Below the pieces are notes generated by a model. It was not told the DNA's origin, did not search any database, and saw nothing but the letters and a program-made list of their open reading frames with translations. DNA of 64,000 bases, taken from Streptomyces sp. TLI_171 (GTDB lineage: Bacteria; Actinomycetota; Actinomycetes; Streptomycetales; Streptomycetaceae). Of the stretch, positions 26,833 to 37,290 are shown piece after piece (position 1 is the first letter of the stretch; every line of letters starts with the position of its first letter). Location: contig NZ_RAPS01000001.1 in assembly GCF_003610255.1 (NCBI RefSeq), positions 2,976,001-3,040,000 on the forward strand. Direction: 5' to 3'. The translations under genes and the position numbers were made by a program.

Positions 26833-28017
26833 ATGCCGCCCACCGCCCTGGACGCCCCGCAGCACCCCGCCCCGACCGCCGCCCCGCCCCCCGCCGCCCG
26901 GCCACCGGTCCTCCGGCGCTGGCGCGCAGCCCGCCCGGCGCTCGCCGTGTACGCGGGGGCGCTGGCCCTGCACCTGCTGCTGCTGCGCGTGATGGCCCGG
27001 CCCGGGACGTCGCTCGCCGACCGGCTGACCGCCTGGGACGGGCGGCACTTCGTGGAGATCGCCGCCGCCGGCTACCCGGACGCGTTCAGCCACGGCCGCG
27101 ACGGCGCACTGACCGGCAACGACCTGGCGTTCTTCCCGCTCTACCCGCTACTGGTCCGCGCGGTGCACGCCGCCACCGGCCTCGGCCTGCCCGCCGCGGC
27201 GCTCCTCACCGCCCAACTGGCCGCCTTCACGGCGCTGCTGCTGGTCCATCAGCTGATCACCCGGCTGCACGACCGGCGCACCGCCACCGCCGTCGTGGTG
27301 CTGCTGGCCGCCGCGCAGCCGATGTCGGTGGTGTTCTTCATGGCCTACAGCGAGTCCCTGCTGCTGGCCCTGGCCGCCGGCGCCCTGCTGGCCGCGCACC
27401 GTCGCGCCTGGGCCGCGGCCGGACTGTGCGCCTTCCTGGCCGGGCTGACCCGCCCCGCGGGCGTCGCGGTGGTGGCGGCGCTCGCCGTCGCCGCGCTGGG
27501 CGAGCTGCGCCGGCAGCGCCGCTGGTCGGCCGCTCCGCCGGTCGCCGTCGCGCTGGCCTGCACCGGCACCCCGCTCTACCTGGGCTGGGTGGCCGTCCGA
27601 CTCGGCACGCCGGACGCCTGGTTCGCGATCCAGCGGGCCGGCTGGGGCACCCGCTGGGACTGGGGCCGCTCGCTGGGCGAGTTCCTGGCGACCACCCTGC
27701 GCACCGGCGAGGGCTGGGTCCCCGTCAGCATCGCCGTGCTGCTGCTCGCCCACCTGCTGGCCCTCGCCCTGGCCCGGACCTGCTGGCCGCCGCTGCTGGT
27801 GTACGGCGCGCTGGTGGTGGTGCTGACCCTCGGTCAGAGCAACTACTTCCACTCCAAGCCCCGCCTGCTGGCCCCCGCCGTGGTGGTGCTGCTCCCGGTC
27901 GCCCGCGCGCTGTCCCGGGCCGGCCGCACCACCCGCGTCCTGGTGCTGTCCGCCGCGGGCCTGTTCGGCTGCTGGTACGGCGCCTACCTGCTCACCACCT
28001 GGCCCTACGCGATCTGA
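26833..28017 (+). CDS. Multi-pass membrane mannosyltransferase (PIG-V-like)
   Basis: This 394-residue protein has about nine to ten membrane helices and the early loop LTAWDGRHFVEIAAAGYP, which matches the WDG...GYP signature of GT-C mannosyltransferases of the PIG-V type. These use polyprenyl-phosphate mannose on the outer face of the membrane. It would add mannose to a protein, lipid or wall glycan. It follows the sigma/TM pair at 23 bases, so it is probably co-transcribed. Confidence 0.82.
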   Translation: MPPTALDAPQHPAPTAAPPPAARPPVLRRWRAARPALAVYAGALALHLLLLRVMARPGTSLADRLTAWDGRHFVEIAAAGYPDAFSHGRDGALTGNDLAFFPLYPLLVRAVHAATGLGLPAAALLTAQLAAFTALLLVHQLITRLHDRRTATAVVVLLAAAQPMSVVFFMAYSESLLLALAAGALLAAHRRAWAAAGLCAFLAGLTRPAGVAVVAALAVAALGELRRQRRWSAAPPVAVALACTGTPLYLGWVAVRLGTPDAWFAIQRAGWGTRWDWGRSLGEFLATTLRTGEGWVPVSIAVLLLAHLLALALARTCWPPLLVYGALVVVLTLGQSNYFHSKPRLLAPAVVVLLPVARALSRAGRTTRVLVLSAAGLFGCWYGAYLLTTWPYAI

Positions 28018-28034
28018 CGGCCCCGGTCCGGTCC

Positions 28035-28052
28035 GCGGGCTTGACAGCCCGC
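28035..28052 (+). terminator. Terminator after the mannosyltransferase gene
   Basis: A 7-bp stem GCGGGCT/AGCCCGC with a TGAC loop lies 17 bases after the stop. Confidence 0.55.
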
Positions 28053-28193
28053 CGATAAGCGGTACGGGCCCCTCGGGCCGGTTCGGTACGATTGCGGCGG
28101 CCGGACGACCGCTGGACCACCGCGGACCGGCCCCTCGACACCCGCCCGCGGGCACCACGGTGTGCCCGCCGGAGAGCATGGGAGCATCCCAGG

Positions 28194-29903
28194 ATGACTC
28201 GGCAGTTGATCACCAGCGCGCTTCCCTACATCAACGGGATCAAGCACCTGGGCAACATGGTCGGGTCGATGCTCCCGGCGGACGTCTACTCGCGGTACCT
28301 GCGCCAGCGCGGCCACGAGGTGCTGTACATCTGCGCCACCGACGAGCACGGCACCCCCGCCGAGCTGGCCGCCCAGGAGGCCGGGCTGCCGGTCGCCGAG
28401 TTCTGCGCCCGGGCGCACGACCAGCAGAAGGCGATCTACGACGGCTTCCAGCTGTCCTTCGACTACTTCGGCCGCTCCTCCTCCCCGCAGAACCGGGAGA
28501 TCACCCAGGAGATCGCCCGCGAGCTGCACGCCAACGGCTTCATCGAGGAGCGGGCGATCCGCCAGGTCTACTCGATCGCCGACGGCCGCTTCCTGCCGGA
28601 CCGGTACATCGTCGGCACCTGCCCGCACTGCGGCTACGACAAGGCCCGCGGCGACCAGTGCGAGAACTGCACCCGGGTCCTCGACCCGACCGACCTGGTG
28701 GAGCCGCGCTCCGCGATCAGCGGCAGCTCGGAGCTGGAGGTGCGGGAGACCAAGCACCTGTTCCTGCTGCAGTCCAAGCTGACCGACGAGGTCGAGGCCT
28801 GGATCGCCGAGCACGGCGACGACTGGCCGGTGCTGGCCTCCTCGATCGCCCGCAAGTGGCTGACCGAGGGCCTGCAGGACCGCGCGATCACCCGCGACCT
28901 GGAGTGGGGCGTCCCGGTCCCGGCCGACGTGTGGCCCGAACTGGCCGCCGAGGGCAAGGTGTTCTACGTCTGGTTCGACGCCCCGATCGAGTACATCGGC
29001 GCCACCAAGGAGTGGGCCGACGCGACCGGCGGCGACTGGCGCTCCTGGTGGTACGAGGCCGACGACACCGTCCGCTACACCGAGTTCATGGCCAAGGACA
29101 ACGTCCCGTTCCACACGGTGATGTTCCCCGCCACCATCCTCGGCTCCCGCCAGCCGTGGAAGAAGGTCGACTACGTCAAGGCCTTCAACTGGCTGACGTA
29201 CTACGGCGGCAAGTTCTCCACCAGCCAGAAGCTCGGCATCTTCACCGACGTCGCGCTGGAGCTGCTGCCCGCCGACTACTGGCGCTACTTCCTGATGGCG
29301 CACGCCCCCGAGTCCGACGACTCCAGCTTCACCTGGGACCTGTTCGCGGCCACCGTGAACAAGGACCTCGCCGACACCCTCGGCAACTTCGTCAACCGGG
29401 TGCTCTCGTTCAGCCGCAAGCGCTTCGGCGACGAGGTCCCGGCCGGCGCCGAGGCGGGCGAGGCGGAGCTGGCGCTCGGCGGGCAGATCGCCGAGCTGCT
29501 GGCCGAGTACGAGGCCCAGCTGGACGCGCTGAACTTCCGCAAGGCCGCGCAGGCGCTGCGCGCGCTCTGGTCGGCGGGCAACGCGTACCTCGACGTGACC
29601 GCGCCCTGGACGCAGATCAAGACCGACCCGGAGGCCGCGGCCCGCACCCTGCGCACCGCGATCAACCTGATCCACCTCTACTCGGTGGTCTCCGAGCCGT
29701 TCATCCCGACCGCGGCCCGCACCGTCCGCGCGTCCTTCGCCCTGGACGGCGACACCCGCACCTGGGTGTCCGCGGACGAGGCCCGGGCACTGTCGCTGGT
29801 CCCGGCCGGCACCGCGTTCACCGTGCCGCCGGTCCTGTTCGCCAAGATCACCGACGAGGACCTGGCCACCTGGACCGAGCGCTTCGGCGGCGGCGCGGCC
29901 TGA
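28194..29903 (+). CDS. metG: Methionine--tRNA ligase
   Basis: This cytosolic enzyme charges tRNA-Met. It is 569 residues long. The class I HIGH motif reads HLGN (INGIKHLGN) and KMSKS reads KFSTS, as in actinobacterial MetG. A zinc knuckle is visible as [17 protein letters not shown]. The C-terminal anticodon-binding helices are complete and there is no fused Trbp domain. ATG 28194 ([15 protein letters not shown]) is the conserved start. The message has its own promoter region after the upstream terminator. Confidence 0.96.
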   Translation: MTRQLITSALPYINGIKHLGNMVGSMLPADVYSRYLRQRGHEVLYICATDEHGTPAELAAQEAGLPVAEFCARAHDQQKAIYDGFQLSFDYFGRSSSPQNREITQEIARELHANGFIEERAIRQVYSIADGRFLPDRYIVGTCPHCGYDKARGDQCENCTRVLDPTDLVEPRSAISGSSELEVRETKHLFLLQSKLTDEVEAWIAEHGDDWPVLASSIARKWLTEGLQDRAITRDLEWGVPVPADVWPELAAEGKVFYVWFDAPIEYIGATKEWADATGGDWRSWWYEADDTVRYTEFMAKDNVPFHTVMFPATILGSRQPWKKVDYVKAFNWLTYYGGKFSTSQKLGIFTDVALELLPADYWRYFLMAHAPESDDSSFTWDLFAATVNKDLADTLGNFVNRVLSFSRKRFGDEVPAGAEAGEAELALGGQIAELLAEYEAQLDALNFRKAAQALRALWSAGNAYLDVTAPWTQIKTDPEAAARTLRTAINLIHLYSVVSEPFIPTAARTVRASFALDGDTRTWVSADEARALSLVPAGTAFTVPPVLFAKITDEDLATWTERFGGGAA

Positions 29904-29910
29904 CCGCCCG

Positions 29911-30513
29911 TCAGCCCGCCAGGTACCCCTGGACGGTGCGCCCCAGCAACGGGGCCAGCACCTCCGGGGGTGCCGAGGCGAGCGGCTCCACCGCGATCAC
30001 GTAGCGGGCCATCGCCAGCCCGACGATCTGCGACATGACCAGTTCCACCCGCAGCTCCGGGTCCGGCAGCTCCAGTTGCTCCGCCACCCGGCCGACCAGC
30101 TCGACCACCATGAAGTCGCGCATCAGCCCCGCGACCTCCTCGCTGGCCGCCGCCGTCCGCACCAGCGCCAGCAGCCGCTCCCGCACCGCCGGCTGCTCCC
30201 ACAGCCCGAGCACGAAGCCGGCCACCCGCTCGCCGACGGTCGCCGGGTCGCCCGCGAAGACCTGCTCCACCACGGCCTTCGGGTCGAACGGGAATTCCAG
30301 CGAGGCCATGAACAGCCGGTCCTTGGTGCCGAAGTAGTGGTGCAGCAGCGCCGCGTCCACGCCCGCGCCCCGGGCGATCGCCCGCATGCTGGCCTTCTGG
30401 TAGCCGCGCGCCGCGAACTCCGCGCGCGCCGCCGCCAGCACCGCCCCCTTGGTGTCCTCGCCGCCGGGCCGCCGCCCGCGCGCCTTCGTCCCGCCCGTCC
30501 CGGTTCCGCTCAT
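29911..30513 (-). CDS. TetR family transcriptional regulator
   Basis: This protein of about 200 residues has a TetR helix-turn-helix (AVLAAARAEFAARGYQKASMRAIARGAGVDAALLHHYFGTKDRLF) and a C-terminal ligand domain of the TetR_C_17-like type common in actinomycetes. Two ATGs are possible (30531, 30513); the second has GGAG ahead of it. It is divergent from deoC, with the deoC operator in between, but the palindrome there also occurs at distant genes, so it is not specific to this pair. Its target is unknown. Confidence 0.88.
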   Translation of the reverse strand: MSGTGTGGTKARGRRPGGEDTKGAVLAAARAEFAARGYQKASMRAIARGAGVDAALLHHYFGTKDRLFMASLEFPFDPKAVVEQVFAGDPATVGERVAGFVLGLWEQPAVRERLLALVRTAAASEEVAGLMRDFMVVELVGRVAEQLELPDPELRVELVMSQIVGLAMARYVIAVEPLASAPPEVLAPLLGRTVQGYLAG

Positions 30514-30600
30514 CCCGCCATTCTCCGGCATCGGCGGAGGTCCGCGCGGGTGAGTGCCGGCCGGTGCCGCGGGCAGATTCCTCCCCCGCCTACCAATTGC

Positions 30601-30612
30601 CTACGCGCGTAG
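30601..30612. promoter_or_regulatory. Nucleoside-regulon operator at deoC (perfect CTACGCGCGTAG)
   Basis: This perfect 12-bp palindrome ends one base before a TATGCT -10 element (30614-30619), which itself ends 6 nt before the GTG of deoC. A bound protein would block the promoter. Confidence 0.78.
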
Positions 30613-30625
30613 ATATGCTGGTCTG

Positions 30626-31618
30626 GTGACTATGTCCACTCTTGCAGCCAACGCCCCCGGCGCTGCGGGCGGCGGCCTCTCGGACGTCGCGGCGTCCGAG
30701 GCCACCTTGCGCCGTTTCCTGCACGGCCTGCCCGGGGTCGATCAGGTCGGTCTGGAGTCGCGGGCCGCGACTCTCGGTACCCGGTCGATCAAGACCACCG
30801 CGAAGGCCTTCGCCATCGACCTCGCCATCTCGATGATCGACCTGACCACGCTGGAGGGCGCGGACACGGTCGGCAAGGTCCGCTCGCTGTGCGCCAAGGG
30901 CCTCAGCCCGGACCCGGGCGACCGCACCGCCCCCCAGGTCGCGGCGATCTGCGTCTACCCGGACATGGTCGCCACCGCCAAGCAGGCGCTGGGCAGCAGC
31001 GGCATCCAGGTCGCCTCCGTCGCCACCGCCTTCCCGTCCGGCCGGGCCGGGATGCCGGTGAAGCTGGCCGACACCGCCGAGGCGGTCGCCGCGGGCGCCG
31101 ACGAGATCGACATGGTGATCGACCGGGGCGCGTTCCTCTCCGGCCGGTACCTGGAGGTCTTCGAGGAGATCCGCGCCGTCAAGGAGGCGTGCGAGCGCCC
31201 CGACGGGAGCTCCGCCCACCTGAAGGTGATCTTCGAGACCGGTGAGCTGCAGACCTACGACAACGTCCGCCGGGCCTCCTGGCTGGCGATGATCGCGGGC
31301 GCCGACTTCATCAAGACCTCCACCGGCAAGGTCGCGGTCAACGCCACCCCGCCGGTGACGCTGCTGATGCTGGAGGCGGTGCGGGACTTCCGTGCGGCGA
31401 CCGGCACCCAGGTCGGCGTGAAGCCGGCCGGCGGCATCCGCACCACCAAGGACGCGATGAAGTACCTGGTGATGGTGAACGAGACGCTGGGCGACGACTG
31501 GCTGAGCCCGCACTGGTTCCGGTTCGGCGCGTCCAGCCTGCTGAACGACCTGCTGATGCAGCGTCAGAAGCTGAGCACCGGCCGGTACTCCGGTCCCGAC
31601 TACGTGACGGTGGACTGA
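30626..31618 (+). CDS. deoC: Deoxyribose-phosphate aldolase
   Basis: This cytosolic enzyme splits 2-deoxyribose-5-phosphate into acetaldehyde and glyceraldehyde-3-phosphate, the last step of deoxynucleoside breakdown. It is 330 residues, the long actinobacterial form. The Schiff-base lysine is in ADFIKTSTGKVAVNA, and the second active-site lysine is in VGVKPAGGIRT. The start is GTG 30626, leaderless behind TATGCT, or ATG 30632. It is followed 5 bases later by an aldehyde dehydrogenase that could oxidise the acetaldehyde. Confidence 0.95.
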   Translation: MTMSTLAANAPGAAGGGLSDVAASEATLRRFLHGLPGVDQVGLESRAATLGTRSIKTTAKAFAIDLAISMIDLTTLEGADTVGKVRSLCAKGLSPDPGDRTAPQVAAICVYPDMVATAKQALGSSGIQVASVATAFPSGRAGMPVKLADTAEAVAAGADEIDMVIDRGAFLSGRYLEVFEEIRAVKEACERPDGSSAHLKVIFETGELQTYDNVRRASWLAMIAGADFIKTSTGKVAVNATPPVTLLMLEAVRDFRAATGTQVGVKPAGGIRTTKDAMKYLVMVNETLGDDWLSPHWFRFGASSLLNDLLMQRQKLSTGRYSGPDYVTVD

Positions 31619-31623
31619 GGACG

Positions 31624-33115
<1,492 letters not shown>

Positions 33116-33123
<8 letters not shown>

Positions 33124-34018
33124 GCCCACCGTCCGACTGGACGTCTTCAAGACCTACAAGCTGTACGTCGGCGGGAAGTTCCCCCGCTCGGAGAGCGGGC
33201 GGGTGTACGAGGTGACCGACACGAAGGGCCAGTGGCTGGCGAACGCCCCGCTGGGCACCCGCAAGGACACCCGGGACGCCGTGCTGGCGGCCCGCGCGGC
33301 CGTGAAGGGCTGGTCGGGCACCACCGCGTACAACCGCGGCCAGGTGCTGTACCGGGTGGCCGAGATGCTGCAGGGCCGGCGCGAGCAGTTCACCGCCGAG
33401 GTGACCGCGTCCGAGGGCGTCGGCGCCAAGAAGGCAGCGGCGCTGGTGGACGCGGCGATCGACCGCTGGGTCTGGTACGCGGGCTGGACCGACAAGGTCG
33501 CCCAGATCGCGGGCGGCGCCAACCCGGTGGCCGGGCCGTTCTTCAACCTCTCCACCCCGGAGCCGACCGGCGTGGTGGGCGTGCTCGCCCCGCGCGCCGG
33601 GTACGGCTACTCGCTGCTCGGCCTGGTCTCGGTGATCGCCCCGGCGATCGCCACCGGCAACACCGTGGTGGTCGCCGCCGCCGAGCAGGCCCCGCTGCCC
33701 GCGCTCTCCCTCGGCGAGGTGCTGGCCACCTCCGACGTGCCCGGCGGCGTGGTCAACCTGCTCTCCGGCCGCACCGCGGACATCGCCCCCACGCTGGCCT
33801 CGCACCAGGACGTCAACGCCCTCGACCTGGCGGGCGCGATCGACCCGGACGGGCCCGGCGCGGCGGCCGCCCTGGAGGCCGCGGCGGCGGATACATTGAA
33901 GCGAGTGGTCCGACCGGCCGCCGCCCCGTCCGCCGAGGACTGGACGGCCGCGCCCGGCACCGGGCGGCTGCTCTCCTTCCTGGAGACGAAGACGGTCTGG
34001 CACCCGATGGGCATCTGA
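33116..34018 (+). CDS. Truncated aldehyde dehydrogenase paralogue lacking the catalytic cysteine domain
   Basis: This 300-residue protein starts inside the previous ALDH gene (8-base overlap). It carries an ALDH N-terminal/NAD-binding region (YVGGKFPRSESGRVYEV, VGVLAPRAGYGYSLLGLV, IATGNTVVVAAAE) but stops aligning near LDLAGAI. It has no catalytic-Cys segment, and ends with a short ETKTVWHPMGI tail. Its coding quality and overlap are normal, so it does not look like a decayed gene. The pair resembles ALDH16-type proteins, where a non-catalytic ALDH half accompanies a catalytic one. It may form a heteromeric enzyme with the upstream protein. Confidence 0.82.
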
Positions 34019-34094
34019 GCCCCGCCCGACCGGCCAACTCCACACAGACCGGCCGTCCACCACGCCCCTATCCCCCCGGGGGCCGGACGGTCGC

Positions 34095-34133
34095 GACGGG
34101 CCCGCACTTCTCCCCCCCTGGTGCGGGCCCGTC
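34095..34133 (+). terminator. Terminator after the deoC-ALDH operon
   Basis: A 13-bp perfect stem (34095-34107 with 34121-34133) with a 13-base C-rich loop. Confidence 0.75.
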
Positions 34134-34210
34134 CTCATGCCCGCACGCACCGTGAAGGGGACGACCGGCGGGTTACGACCTGCCCGTTCCATGCCGCAGA
34201 CTGGTTTCTC

Positions 34211-34846
34211 GTGAGTGACACCCCGCTGAACCGCCGCCCGATATCCCGCGTCATCCTGCTGTCGGGCCCCTCGGGGTCGGGGAAGTCGGTGCTGGCCGAG
34301 CGCAGCGGCCTGCCGGTGCTGCAGCTCGACGACTTCTACAAGGACGGCGACGACCCGTCGCTGCCGCAGCTCCCGGACGGCGGGGGCACCGACTGGGACT
34401 CGCCCGACTCCTGGCACGGGGAGCAGGCGCTGGCCGCGATCCGGGCGCTGGTGTTCGAGGGGCGGGCCGAGGCGCCGGTGTACTCGATCCCGGCGAACGG
34501 GCGGACGGGCAGTCACACCCTGGCGCTGGACGGCGCCCCGGCGTTCGTCGCGGAGGGGATATTCGCCGCCGAACTGGTGCGCCGCTGCGCGGCCGAGGGC
34601 CTGCTCGGCGACGCGCTGTGCCTGCGCAACAAGCCCTCCACCACGGCCTGGCGGCGCTTTCGGCGGGACGTCCGGGAGGGTCGCAAGTCGGTGCCGTACC
34701 TGGTCCGCCGGGGCCTGCGGCTGATGCGCGCGGAGCGCGGCATCGTGGCCCGGCAGGTCGAGCTGGGCTCGTACGCCTGCTCGGGCGTGGAGGCCGGCCG
34801 GCGGATCGCCGCGGTGGCCCGGCAGCTGCCGGCCGAACTGGTCTGA
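34211..34846 (+). CDS. udk: Uridine kinase-like P-loop protein
   Basis: This 211-residue P-loop kinase has Walker A LSGPSGSGKSVLAE, the LQLDDFYKDGDDP nucleoside-binding block, DWDSPDSW, and the RRFRRDVREGRK lid region. It would phosphorylate uridine or cytidine to the monophosphate. GTG 34211 gives the expected short N-terminus; a longer frame begins at 34121. A terminator separates it from the deoC operon, yet its location agrees with nucleoside salvage. The symbol is by family, since it differs from canonical Udk. Confidence 0.78.
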   Translation: MSDTPLNRRPISRVILLSGPSGSGKSVLAERSGLPVLQLDDFYKDGDDPSLPQLPDGGGTDWDSPDSWHGEQALAAIRALVFEGRAEAPVYSIPANGRTGSHTLALDGAPAFVAEGIFAAELVRRCAAEGLLGDALCLRNKPSTTAWRRFRRDVREGRKSVPYLVRRGLRLMRAERGIVARQVELGSYACSGVEAGRRIAAVARQLPAELV

Positions 34847-34871
34847 AGCGGGGGCGGCGGCCGGCGCCCCG

Positions 34872-35348
34872 TCACTCCGGGGCGGCGGGCAGGCGGCGGC
34901 GGACCGCCCACGGCAGCACGAACCACAGGCCGGTGAAGATCAGGGCGATCACCGCGGTGATCGGAACCGCGACCGCGGCGCCCAGCACCACGGTGAGGAC
35001 CAGCAGCACCGCGCCGGTCAGCGCCGCGGCGAGCAGGACCAGGCCGATCTGGGCGATCCGGGCGGAGACCTTGACGATCCGGGCCCGGTCGGGGTGGTGG
35101 AACAGGCCGCGGTGCAGGGCGACGGGCGTGGCGAGCACGGCGGCGGCGACCACCGCGAGCAGCAGCACCACGACGTAAAGGTCCTGTTCGAAGTCGTCGA
35201 GCGCGGCGAACCGCGGGGTGAAGGCGACGCCGAGCAGGAAGGCGAAGACGATCTGCACGCCGGTCTGCAGCACCCGCAGTTCCTGGAGCATCTCGATCAG
35301 CCGCCGGTCGGCGCGGGCCTGCGGGTTCTCCGCAGCGGGGTCGTCCAT
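34872..35348 (-). CDS. DUF6328-type membrane protein
   Basis: This 158-residue protein has four membrane helices. It has a short charged N-terminus, then LQTGVQIVFAFLLGVAF, LYVVVLLLAVVAAAVLA, a loop LHRGLFHHPDRARIV, and two more helices. The pattern is that of the DUF6328 family of actinomycetes. The function is unknown. ATG 35348 is preferred over 35381. Confidence 0.75.
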   Translation of the reverse strand: MDDPAAENPQARADRRLIEMLQELRVLQTGVQIVFAFLLGVAFTPRFAALDDFEQDLYVVVLLLAVVAAAVLATPVALHRGLFHHPDRARIVKVSARIAQIGLVLLAAALTGAVLLVLTVVLGAAVAVPITAVIALIFTGLWFVLPWAVRRRLPAAPE

Positions 35349-35537
35349 CGGGTCATTGTCACGGCCGGTGCGGCGCGACACGACGAAGGCGGGCCACCGG
35401 TGCCTGGTTCCCCCCGCACCGGGGCCCGCCTTCCGTTCGGAGCACGGGACGCCCCCCGGCCGCCGCTCCCCCGAGCCGGCTGCCGTGTCCCGTGTCCTCC
35501 CCCACCACCCGTCCCCCGACGGGAGTCTGTTGCCGCG

Positions 35538-36311
35538 TCAGGCGACCAGCTCGCCGAAGGCGTGCACGGTGTCGCCGGAGCGGTTGAGGTTCTCGTCCTC
35601 GCGCATCCGGCGCAGCGCGCGCCAGATGGAGCTCTTCACGGTGCCGACGCTGATGCCGAGGATGTCGGCGATCTCCGGGTCGGTGCGGCCCTCGTAGTAG
35701 CGCAGCACGAGCATGGTGCGCTGGTTCTCGGGGAGCTTGGCGAGCGCCTGCCAGAGCACGGCGCGCAGTTCGGTGCCGCCCATGGCGTCGGTGTCGCCGG
35801 CGTGCTCGGGGAGCTCCTCGGTCGGGTACTCGTTGACCTTGCGGCGGCGCCAGGCGGAGATGTGCAGGTTGGTCATGGTGCGGCGGAGGTAGCCGCCGAC
35901 CGCGGCCTTGTCGGTGATCCGGCCCCAGGCCCGGTAGGTGGAGAACAGCGCGCTCTGCAGCAGGTCCTCGGCCTCGTAGCGGTCGCCGGTGAGGTGGTAG
36001 GCGGTGGCGTACAGGGAGGCGCGGCGCTCGCGCACGTACGCGGTGAACTCGGCGATGTCGCGTGCCTCGTCCGCCGCGGCGGCCGGGTGCTCCCCCTGCG
36101 CGCCTCCCTGGTCGGCCTGCTCCCCCTGGAACGTCTGCGGTGCGATCCGCAGTACCGTCCGTCCCGCAACCTGGTTCCCCAACCGGTTGTGGGCGCTGTC
36201 CCCGCTCCTGGTCCCCACGACCGGGCGGCGGGGCCCCTCGTGACAGATCCGGCTGGCGCCCAGGACAGCGGCACGCGGCCCGGCGTTTCGGGTCGTCAGC
36301 GTTGCGGTCAT
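35538..36311 (-). CDS. sigQ: ECF sigma factor SigQ
   Basis: This 257-residue sigma factor has a long N-terminal extension (about 85 residues). Region 2 (LYATAYHLTGDRYEAEDLLQSALFSTYRAWG) and region 4 (LPENQRTMLVLRYYEGRTDPEIADILGISVGTVKSSIWRALRRM) follow. It is divergent from afsQ1, the arrangement known for S. coelicolor sigQ (SCO4908), where AfsQ1 controls it. A GTCAC-N6-GTCAC AfsQ1-type site lies in the shared region. In S. coelicolor SigQ opposes AfsQ1/Q2 effects on antibiotic production; transfer to this organism is inference. Confidence 0.88.
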   Translation of the reverse strand: MTATLTTRNAGPRAAVLGASRICHEGPRRPVVGTRSGDSAHNRLGNQVAGRTVLRIAPQTFQGEQADQGGAQGEHPAAAADEARDIAEFTAYVRERRASLYATAYHLTGDRYEAEDLLQSALFSTYRAWGRITDKAAVGGYLRRTMTNLHISAWRRRKVNEYPTEELPEHAGDTDAMGGTELRAVLWQALAKLPENQRTMLVLRYYEGRTDPEIADILGISVGTVKSSIWRALRRMREDENLNRSGDTVHAFGELVA

Positions 36312-36434
36312 CGGGCACCCCCATGGTCGTTACGAGCGGTTCTCTGCTCGCCGTGGCGCCCGGTGGTGACCCGGCGTTTCCTCGGCGACAAGGAAAACTC
36401 TGCCGTCCGCTCGTCATGGCGGTGTCTGTCGACT

Positions 36435-36450
36435 GTCACAGGGCTGTCAC
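36435..36450. promoter_or_regulatory. Predicted AfsQ1 binding site
   Basis: GTCAC-AGGGCT-GTCAC matches the published AfsQ1 consensus GTnAC-n6-GTnAC exactly and lies between sigQ and afsQ1, a known AfsQ1 target region in S. coelicolor. Confidence 0.75.
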
Positions 36451-36581
36451 AGGGGCGGCCGGGCGGAGACATTCCGCGGCCCCGCCGGGGCTGACGCCGG
36501 AGCGGCGGCATCCGGTTCCCGGGTGGGCGAGGGTCACCCGGGTGGGTGCTTCCTGGGGCCGCGTGGGACACAATGACCCCC

Positions 36582-37259
36582 GTGCCTTTCCTGCTTCTGA
36601 TCGAGGACGACGATGCCATCCGCACCGGCCTCGAACTCGCCCTCACCCGCCAGGGTCACCGGGTCGCCGCCGCGGCGTCCGGCGAGGACGGTCTGCGCCT
36701 GTTCAAGGAGCAGCGTCCGGATCTGATCGTGCTGGACGTGATGCTGCCCGGGATCGACGGTTTCGAGGTGTGCCGGCGGATCCGGCGGACCGACCAGCTG
36801 CCGATCATCCTGCTGACCGCGCGCTCCGACGACATCGACGTGGTGGTGGGCCTGGAGTCCGGCGCCGACGACTACGTGGTCAAGCCGGTGCAGCCCCGGG
36901 TGCTGGACGCCCGGATCCGCGCGGTGCTGCGCCGCGGCGAGCGGGAGAGCTCGGACTCGGCGGCCTACGGCGGCCTGGTGATCGACCGTTCGGCGATGAC
37001 CGTCACCAAGGACGGCCAGGACCTTCAGCTCACCCCGACCGAGCTGCGGCTGCTGCTGGAGCTGAGCCGCCGGCCGGGTCAGGCGCTGTCCCGCCAGCAG
37101 TTGCTGCGGCTGGTGTGGGAGCACGACTACCTGGGCGACTCCCGGCTGGTGGACGCCTGTGTGCAGCGGCTGCGGGCGAAGGTCGAGGACGTGCCGTCGG
37201 CGCCGACCCTGATCCGCACCGTCCGCGGGGTCGGCTACCGGCTCGACCCGCCCGCCTGA
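36582..37259 (+). CDS. afsQ1: Two-component response regulator AfsQ1
   Basis: This 225-residue OmpR/PhoB-type regulator has a receiver domain (1-115) with acidic pocket EDDD and phospho-acceptor Asp in VLDVMLPG, and a lysine in VVKPV. The winged-helix domain (about 125-225) ends RTVRGVGYRL. The sequence is nearly the S. coelicolor AfsQ1 sequence I recall (VGLESGADDYVVKP, LVWEHDYLGDSRLVDACVQRLR). GTG 36582 gives the conserved start and has CACAAT 7 nt ahead, so it may be leaderless; ATG 36573 is the alternative. It controls antibiotic and nitrogen genes in S. coelicolor. Confidence 0.94.
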   Translation: MPFLLLIEDDDAIRTGLELALTRQGHRVAAAASGEDGLRLFKEQRPDLIVLDVMLPGIDGFEVCRRIRRTDQLPIILLTARSDDIDVVVGLESGADDYVVKPVQPRVLDARIRAVLRRGERESSDSAAYGGLVIDRSAMTVTKDGQDLQLTPTELRLLLELSRRPGQALSRQQLLRLVWEHDYLGDSRLVDACVQRLRAKVEDVPSAPTLIRTVRGVGYRLDPPA

Positions 37260-37290
37260 CGCCCCTTCCCTTCTCTCCGGTGAGTCTTTT

